Shown one piece after another: positions 57,893-64,000 of a stretch of 64,000 nucleotides of DNA; positions within the stretch are counted from its first letter, which is position 1, and every line of letters begins with the position of its first letter. Where the stretch lies: positions 29,881,501-29,945,500 of the forward strand of contig BSWB01000004.1 of assembly GCA_033239125.1 (NCBI GenBank), written 5' to 3'. Below the pieces are notes generated by a model. It saw nothing but the letters and a program-made list of their open reading frames with translations, was not told where the DNA came from and searched no databases. This DNA is from Fagopyrum homotropicum. Taxonomy: Eukaryota > Streptophyta > Magnoliopsida > Caryophyllales > Polygonaceae. The position numbers and the translations under genes are program-made.

Positions 57893-60800
57893 GAGGCCGT
57901 AATTCTGACCGTGGAAGAGGGTGATCGGCTTACTTCTTCAACTTCTTTTGATTCTTCTCCAAACCACTCAACAACCTTAGAAACTTCTAAGGAAACGTCG
58001 GATGCCCCTCAAGGACCATTGGAAGCTCCGAAAGTGATGGAACTCAAACCACTTCCTACTCATCTAAGGTACGCTTTTCTTGGATCTAATTCTACCTTTC
58101 CGGTCATTGTTAGCTCCGAACTACGCATAGATGAACATGAACAGCTCATGATAGTCCTTAGGAAACATAGAAAAGCCATAGGCTACACTATCGAGGATTT
58201 AGTAGGAATTAAACCCTCCCTATGTATGCATAAGATACTAATGGAGGAGGATTTTAGAACTTCAAGACAACCTCAAAGGCGGTTGAATCCGACCATGAAA
58301 GAGTTTGTCAAGAAGGAAATTCTTAAACTTCTTGATGCAGGTATCATCTATCCTATCTCCGATAGCAAATGGGTGAGTCCAGTTCAAGTAGTTCCGAAGA
58401 AGGGAGGAATGACGGTCATCACCAACAAGAACAACGAACTCATTCCTACCCGAACCGTGACTGGATGGCGAATGTGCATAGACTATCGCAAGCTCAACAA
58501 CGCGACGCGGAAGGATCACTTTCCCTTGCCATTCATCGATCAAATGCTTGAAAGGTTAGCACAACATTCACATTTTTTCTACCTTGACGGTTATAGTGGC
58601 TTCTTTCAGATTCCGATACATCCGGACGATCAGGAGAAGACCACATTCACGTGCCCTTGGGGTACGTTCGCCTATAGGAGAATGCCGTTCGTGCTTTGCA
58701 ACGCCCCAGCCACCTTTCAACGGTGCATGATGGCCATCTTCTCCGAGTACGTAGAGGAAATCATGGAAGTCTTCATGGACGACTTCTCTGTATACGGTTC
58801 CTCTTTTAACGATTGCCTTTCTAACGTTTCTCTTGTTTTACAACGTTGTGAAGACACTAACCTAGTTCTTAATTGGGAGAAGTGTAAATTCATGGTTAAG
58901 GAAGGAATCGTATTAGGTCACTTAGTCTCTAGTAGAGGGATAGAGGTAGACAAGGCTAAGATAGAGACCATAGAGAAACTTCCTCCCCCAATTTCGGTGA
59001 AAGGGATAAGAAGTTTCCTAGGACATGCTGGATTTTATAGACGTTTCATTAAAGACTTTTCTAAGATATCAAAACCTCTCACTAATCTATTGATGAAGGA
59101 TGCGGTTTTTGAGTTTTCGCAGGAATGTTTAGATGCGTTTAACACCATTCGGCAAGCTCTAATTTCAGCACCTATTATCCAACCTCCGGATTGGACTCTT
59201 CCCTTCGAGATTATGTGCGATGTTAGTGACGTAGCCATTGGAGCTGTTCTTGGACAACGAAAGGAAGGGCGAACCCATGCCATATACTACGCTAGCAAGA
59301 CGCTAGACGAAGCTCAACTCAATTACGCCACTACAGAGAAAGAGTTTCTAGCCATTGTCTACGCTATTGACAAGTTTCGCTCTTATCTTGTAGGTGCAAA
59401 GGTGATTGTCTACACGGATCATGCCGCGATCCGGTACCTCCTTGCGAAGAAAGACGCGAAGCCAAGGCTAATTAGATGGATTCTTCTCCTACAAGAATTC
59501 GATCTTGAGATCCGCGACAAGAAAGGTTCAGAAAATTCTGTTACGGATCATTTGAGTCGCCTCACACATCTAGAGGACGACCATCTACCCATTGATGACT
59601 CCTTTCCGGACGAACACCTACACATCATAGAGGAGTGCATCAACGAGATCTCCAAAGGTAACGAACCATGGTTTGCTGATTTTGTTAACTATTTTGTTTG
59701 CCAGGAGATACCGCCCGGACTATCCTACGCACAAAGGAAGAAGTTCTTTAAGGACGTCCGGGAATACTACTGGAACAAGCCTCTCCTCTTTAAGAGAGGT
59801 CCGGATGGCATCATCCGGCGATGTGTGCCGGAAGATGAGATGCAAAGTGTCATCCGCCATTGTCATTCACTACCTTGTGGAGGACACGCTAGTTCGAACA
59901 AGACTAGCGCAAAGGTATTGCAATCTGGATTCTATTGGCCTACTTTATTTAGAGATGTGCAATCCTTTGTCTCTTGCTGCGATGCTTGTCAAAGAACAGG
60001 CAATATTTCTAGAAGGAACGAGATGCCCCTCAACAACATCCAAGAGGTGGAGATTTTCGACGTTTGGGGAGTCGATTTCATGGGACCATTCCCATCTTCT
60101 TGTGGAAACCAATACATACTATTGGCGGTAGACTACGTTTCTAGATGGGTGGAAGCAATTGCCTCTCCCACAAATGATGCCATGGTGGTGGTTAAGTTCT
60201 TCAACAAGACCATCTTTCCGCGATTTGGAACACCAAGGACAATCATTAGTGATGGAGGTTCTCACTTCATAGCCCGTCGCTTTGAAGCTCTTCTAGCTAA
60301 GTATGGGGTTACTCACAAGATCGCTACCCCTTACCATCCACAAACGAGTGGACAAGTTGAGATCTCAAATAGGGAGATCAAGGGAATTCTAGAGAAGACG
60401 GTTTCAAGGACTAGGAAGGATTGGTCCTTGAAACTAGATGATGCATTATGGGCGTACCGGACTGCGTACAAGACTCCCATAGGAACCACACCATATAACC
60501 TTGTGTATGGGAAGTCTTGTCATTTGCCGGTAGAGCTGGAGCACAAAGCGTTTTGGGCTATCAAGTGGCTGAATTTCGGCATGAAGGAAGCGGGAGAGAA
60601 GCGTCTCCTAGACATCAACAAGCTGGATGAACTTCGCTTGAACGCCTATGAAAACGCTAAGATCTACAAGGAAAGAGCAAAGCGTTGGCATGATAAGCAT
60701 ATCATTCCAAAGGACTTCAAAGAAGGGGATCAAGTTCTCCTCTTCAATTCAAGACTTCGCCTCTTTCCAGGTAAGCTTAAATCCCGTTGGACCGGACCTT

Positions 60801-60943
60801 TTCTAATTAAACGTATTTTCCCCCATGGTGCAGTTGAAGTATGGGGTGAAGCTAGCGGAAGTTTTAAGGTGAACGGTCAACGACTCAAGAAGTATACGCC
60901 GGAACTCCAAGCTGAGGAGTTTGCGCCTACCGCACTCGAATAA
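57821..60943 (+). CDS. pol: pol of element H (RT, RNase H, integrase), open for 1042 codons but lacking its protease-linked start
   Basis: The frame is open from 57815 to TAA 60941-60943. Counting residues from 57815: RT about 185-400 with FMDD (Asp 322 and 323); RNase H with first catalytic Asp 469; integrase HHCC (HCHSLPCGGHASS to CCDACQR), then DDE at Asp 754, Asp 813 and Glu 849 with the canonical 35-residue gap; C-terminal domain to 1042. FMDD with RKDHFPLPFIDQMLERL is Athila-like. Residue 293 is Val in RMPFVLCNAP, where I and the family have Gly, which may hurt RT. The frame was once continuous with gag-pro (46812-49247) and is now separated by element I, so no natural start is present. 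Confidence 0.9.
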   Translation: MLTVDFTTKIDLHSRGLHGRGTHGEAVILTVEEGDRLTSSTSFDSSPNHSTTLETSKETSDAPQGPLEAPKVMELKPLPTHLRYAFLGSNSTFPVIVSSELRIDEHEQLMIVLRKHRKAIGYTIEDLVGIKPSLCMHKILMEEDFRTSRQPQRRLNPTMKEFVKKEILKLLDAGIIYPISDSKWVSPVQVVPKKGGMTVITNKNNELIPTRTVTGWRMCIDYRKLNNATRKDHFPLPFIDQMLERLAQHSHFFYLDGYSGFFQIPIHPDDQEKTTFTCPWGTFAYRRMPFVLCNAPATFQRCMMAIFSEYVEEIMEVFMDDFSVYGSSFNDCLSNVSLVLQRCEDTNLVLNWEKCKFMVKEGIVLGHLVSSRGIEVDKAKIETIEKLPPPISVKGIRSFLGHAGFYRRFIKDFSKISKPLTNLLMKDAVFEFSQECLDAFNTIRQALISAPIIQPPDWTLPFEIMCDVSDVAIGAVLGQRKEGRTHAIYYASKTLDEAQLNYATTEKEFLAIVYAIDKFRSYLVGAKVIVYTDHAAIRYLLAKKDAKPRLIRWILLLQEFDLEIRDKKGSENSVTDHLSRLTHLEDDHLPIDDSFPDEHLHIIEECINEISKGNEPWFADFVNYFVCQEIPPGLSYAQRKKFFKDVREYYWNKPLLFKRGPDGIIRRCVPEDEMQSVIRHCHSLPCGGHASSNKTSAKVLQSGFYWPTLFRDVQSFVSCCDACQRTGNISRRNEMPLNNIQEVEIFDVWGVDFMGPFPSSCGNQYILLAVDYVSRWVEAIASPTNDAMVVVKFFNKTIFPRFGTPRTIISDGGSHFIARRFEALLAKYGVTHKIATPYHPQTSGQVEISNREIKGILEKTVSRTRKDWSLKLDDALWAYRTAYKTPIGTTPYNLVYGKSCHLPVELEHKAFWAIKWLNFGMKEAGEKRLLDINKLDELRLNAYENAKIYKERAKRWHDKHIIPKDFKEGDQVLLFNSRLRLFPGKLKSRWTGPFLIKRIFPHGAVEVWGEASGSFKVNGQRLKKYTPELQAEEFAPTALE

Positions 60944-61772
60944 GTGCGAGATTGGTCTAGCTACGGACCTTAAACAAAGCGCTTCTTGGGAGGCAACCCA
61001 AGGTATTGCATTTTTATTTTTGTTTTCAATTCATAGTTTAGCTTAGAATAGACGTTTTCGCTTTATTTTGCCTCGATTTCTTCCGGTATGTTCGTGTTTT
61101 TGGTTGTAGGAGCGATGGAAAAGGAGAAAGGGAGAATAATGTCGAAGAAGAGCGACGAAATTTGGACTTTGAAGCTTTACAGAAGGTTCCACGGTCTAAA
61201 TTACGGTCGTCATAGCTACAGTGGCCGTAATTCTCAAAAGCCTTTAAAAAATCACCAAAACCACGGGTCCGTACACTTCCACGGCCGTGGAACACCCCGA
61301 CAGACCGTGATTTTCAAAATTTTGCCTGCGACTATATAAGCCACATTCTTCACAAAATTACCCAAAAACTTACCCCTTTCCACGCCCTAAACGCCGAAAC
61401 CTCACGACCTCCTCCAATTCCTCGTTTTCTAATCGTTTTCAACGATTCTTCATCCTAAACTGCAGCAAATCCAACCACGAACAAGATCCAAGCGACAAAC
61501 CGAGCGGAAATCCATCAACAAACGTGCATTTCGGGTTTTTCAATCCAAAAAAGAGGTTTATTCTTTCTTCTTGATTTTCGCGGATTTGGTTCGTTTTTGC
61601 TATAGATTTTTAGGAAGAACTGACAAAGACTGGAAGGAATTAGATTAGGACTGCTTGTTGTAGTGATTGTTGGTGAATTTGCTGAGATTCGCAAGATTCT
61701 GAGACGAATCACGGTCTCTGGGTAAACCACGGCCGTGGAACCTGAAGAACAGGCCGTAATTTTTGGTGAAAA
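60944..61772 (+). promoter_or_regulatory. pol to third-ORF intergenic region of H with probable internal promoter
   Basis: 829 bp, mirror of 53906-54734. A palindrome cluster with ATTACGGTCGT, TGGCCGTAATTC and TTCCACGGCCGTGGAAC lies at about 61195-61310, a TATA box CTATATAAGCC at about 61333-61343, and a second cluster (CCACGGCCGTGGAACCTGAAGAAC in two parts) at about 61728-61762, ending about 15 bp before the ATG at 61773. The distance from TATA to ATG, about 435 bp, leaves room for a long leader. A sequence TTCTTTCTTCTTGATTTTCG precedes mid-leader. Promoter function is inference. Confidence 0.55.
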
Positions 61773-63217
61773 ATGGATTTTGTAAGGAGAGTGTCAGGAA
61801 GGATAAAGGAGAAGAAGGGAGAGCAGAATAAGAAAAGAAAGGGCAATCCCTCCACCTCTAGGGCACCACCACCCTCATCTCCCTCACTACCATCCTCACC
61901 TTCACCTCCATCTTCACCTCCTCACCCTAGCATCCCAACCATACATGAGAAGATCACCCGGGAGGAGATCACATTCGTGAAGACGCCTATGAGGAGATCA
62001 CCCGGGAGGTTGTGACGTCCTTCAAGCACAGCCACGTAGATAGGACCGTCTCCTTCCGTCTCATGGAACAAGACTACCATTTGAGTATTGTTGAGTTTGG
62101 GACCATTTTCGGGTTCCATGAGACCTATAACGGCCGATTTCCTAGTGGAGTTTACCCCAAGAACTTTTGGGAGGAAGTAGCGATGATATACGTCGACGAG
62201 GACCGTTGGCAACCCGCCGATACCAAGGCTAGATTGATGTACCATCTAGCCTTGAAGATAGCACACCGCGTTCTTTCGGAGTGTCTCTTTCCTAGGACGG
62301 AGACGCCCCAAAAGATCAAGACGGATGAGCTATTCTTGCTCTATAGCATGCTATACGGTCGCCGTGCAGATTGTGCCACTCTTTTGGCGGCTACGATGAG
62401 TAAACTCAAGAATAAGAAGAAGGGGAACATTGGATATGGTGGGATAGTTACCCACATTGCTAGGACATTTGGTGTAGATTTTTCTGCTTGCACCCGTATA
62501 CCGGCGGTTCCTTTAGGGCTACACGCATTTATGGTTAGGGGACTCATCTTCCCCACACATGGAGGTCCGCCTTATGTGGGCATGCCTTGGGAGACTAGGA
62601 CGGGTAGGGGGATTGAGTGGCTGCCGGAGTATTCCATTGTGGCGGGACGCCACAATTGGAAGGAGACGTTCGTTGCGATGCATGCGAACAGGCTAGTAGC
62701 TCCCCCTTACGTTCCACCACCGGTTGTGGAGGAGGAGGACATGGGAGATCAGTACGAGAGTGGTGGAGGAGCGGAGCACGAGTTTGGCACGTTTCCGGAT
62801 CAGCCGGAGGCGGCCCCGGATGTACCTAGACGCTCTCCACGTCCGGCTAGAGCCTCAGGCTCGTCATCTCGCCGCGCTAGTGTGAGTGAGAGGCCCACGT
62901 GGATGGCCACACCTCCCACTTGGTATGACACCCCCCCTCCTTGGTCCACGGCGCAGCCAGCAGCACCACCAGCACCAGCACCAGCACCATCCGATGCCCC
63001 AGCATGGTACAGTCACGCCCCGGGATGGTACGAGCATATGCCGGATTGGGCTACCGGACTTTTAAAGAGAGTAGGAGCGCTTGAGATCCGGGCGGATGCT
63101 AGAGACGGACGCTTAGACGACCTTGACCACATGATGAGGGACGTCTACCGCTAGCAGTTTGGGCGGTTCTATGATCCGAGTTTCTCTCCATTCCCACCTC
63201 CACCGCCGCCGCAGTGA
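61773..63217 (+). pseudogene. Third ORF of element H (ATHILA-type), broken by a deletion with filler and a stop
   Basis: Matches 53905-52340. After IPTIHE the copy has lost about 140 bp and gained about 19 bp (61952-61970), most of it a copy of GATCACCCGGGAGG found at 61996-62009. The net change shifts the frame, so the first part stops at about 62013. The remainder is open from about 62012 to TAG 63152-63154, a CAG to TAG change. The original end is TGA 63215-63217. Confidence 0.88.
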
Positions 63218-64000
63218 TTGGACGCATGATCGTTTGTTTTAGACATTCACGCCACCATTTTGTGAGTTTCTTTTTCTTTTCTTCTTTTCTTTATTTCTTT
63301 TGAACATTAGGGACAATGTTCGTCCTAAGTATGGGGTGGGATGTACTAAAAGTTTGTAATAACTCTACTCTCTATGTTTGCTTTCATTCGAGACTATCTT
63401 TGCATATTCATTATGTGTTACACGTTTCCTTATTGCATTGCATGAAAAATAACTTGAAAAACCCATAAAAATTTGAAAAATTTTGAAAATTTTGTGCTTC
63501 TAATAAATTGAGATGATTTCCATGATAATCACTACTTGTGAATTGAGTTTGATGATAATTGCATGCTTAAAAGGATTGTGAATTGAAAAGAACTTGAATG
63601 AATGAATTTCACCTCTTTTGCAAGTTTTATAATGTGAAAATGTTACCTAAATCATGATAGGAAATTGAAGTTGAAATCACGTTATAAGTTCCTATACTTC
63701 TTGTTGAAATGATTAAGGTAACTCAATACCTTCTTTCTTCTTTCTTTGATCATCTAGCTCCTCATTGAAATATTAGCCTCTTTTACCTATCCGGGAATTT
63801 GGAGAAGTGAATAAGAAAAAGGCATGTTTGATGTGGGAGGGCCATGAGAGCAATTATTTGCAATCAATTGAATAGAAAGAAATTATAGGTTTGGGGAAGT
63901 CAATCATGACGATGAGTAACTCGGCACCATTCACATAGCCGGGTGTTTGTGTCTTGCCAAAGTCGGACTGAGCGATATTCCTAGCGGATTATGGTATGTG
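63218..64000 (+). other. 3' noncoding region of element H, to the window end
   Basis: Nearly identical to the reverse complement of 51556-52339. Contains AAGTATGGGGTGGGATG near 63328. No gene seen. The H 3' LTR is expected about 0.57 kb past the right edge. Confidence 0.75.

Larger units (their letters stand above)
44805..64000 (+). mobile_element. Element H: Athila-type Ty3/gypsy retrotransposon, interrupted by an inverted copy (I) and running off the right edge
   Basis: Order on the plus strand: LTR 44805-46572, tRNA-Asp primer site, gag-pro 46812-49247, [inverted element I 49235-57785], pol from about 57821 to 60943, third ORF 61773-63217, 3' noncoding region to the window end. Its 3' LTR should follow within about 0.6 kb, judged by the matching region of I. 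Athila assignment rests on the tRNA-Asp site, DLGAS protease, FMDD RT and the ATHILA-type extra ORF. The probable left target site is CCATG (44800-44804), not verifiable here. Confidence 0.88.

Overview
The window reads as plant heterochromatin built almost entirely of nested LTR retrotransposons of the Ty3/gypsy superfamily. I see no host gene, tRNA, rRNA or CRISPR array. Two lineages are present. Tekay/Del-type chromoviruses have long LTRs, an initiator-Met primer site, gag zinc knuckles, DTG protease, FIDD reverse transcriptase and a C-terminal chromodomain remnant. Athila-type elements have a tRNA-Asp primer site, DLGAS protease, FMDD reverse transcriptase and an extra ORF after pol. This combination points to an angiosperm, probably pericentromeric DNA; the species cannot be read from it. 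Element letters A to I below are mine.

Left third (1-15575): element A (13-11142, + strand, Tekay) lies inside the LTR of element C (- strand), with a perfect 5-bp target duplication (8-12 and 11143-11147). The C LTR ends at 13456 and abuts a second LTR of the same family (13457-15401), which is the 3' LTR of the old element D (- strand).

Middle (15576-42619): element B (15576-26449, - strand, Tekay) sits inside D with a perfect duplication (15571-15575 and 26450-26454). Decayed D coding sequence follows to 29102. Element E (3' LTR 29103-31754, gag-pol to about 36191) comes next, fused at its broken gag to a partial LTR of another old element F (36191-38495, internal region to 42619).

Right third (42620-64000): a + strand LTR (G) interrupts the leader of F, and Athila-type element H interrupts G. 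H begins with LTR 44805-46572 and a gag-pro ORF (46812-49247). An inverted Athila copy I (LTR 49235-50992, third ORF 52340-53905, pol 54735-57785) follows. H pol then resumes at about 57821, giving a palindrome of more than 6 kb per arm centred near 57840. The window ends in the 3' noncoding region of H.

Most coding regions are broken by stops and frameshifts. The H gag-pro frame, the H pol frame (57815-60943) and the I third ORF are open. The most interesting signals are noncoding: a palindromic motif (CCACGGCCGTGG and relatives) repeated in the Athila LTR, the pro-pol junction and around a probable internal promoter for the third ORF; a hairpin containing a 5' splice-site consensus, kept across diverged LTR families; twin U3 hairpins; and four rearrangement junctions with filler copied from nearby sequence.
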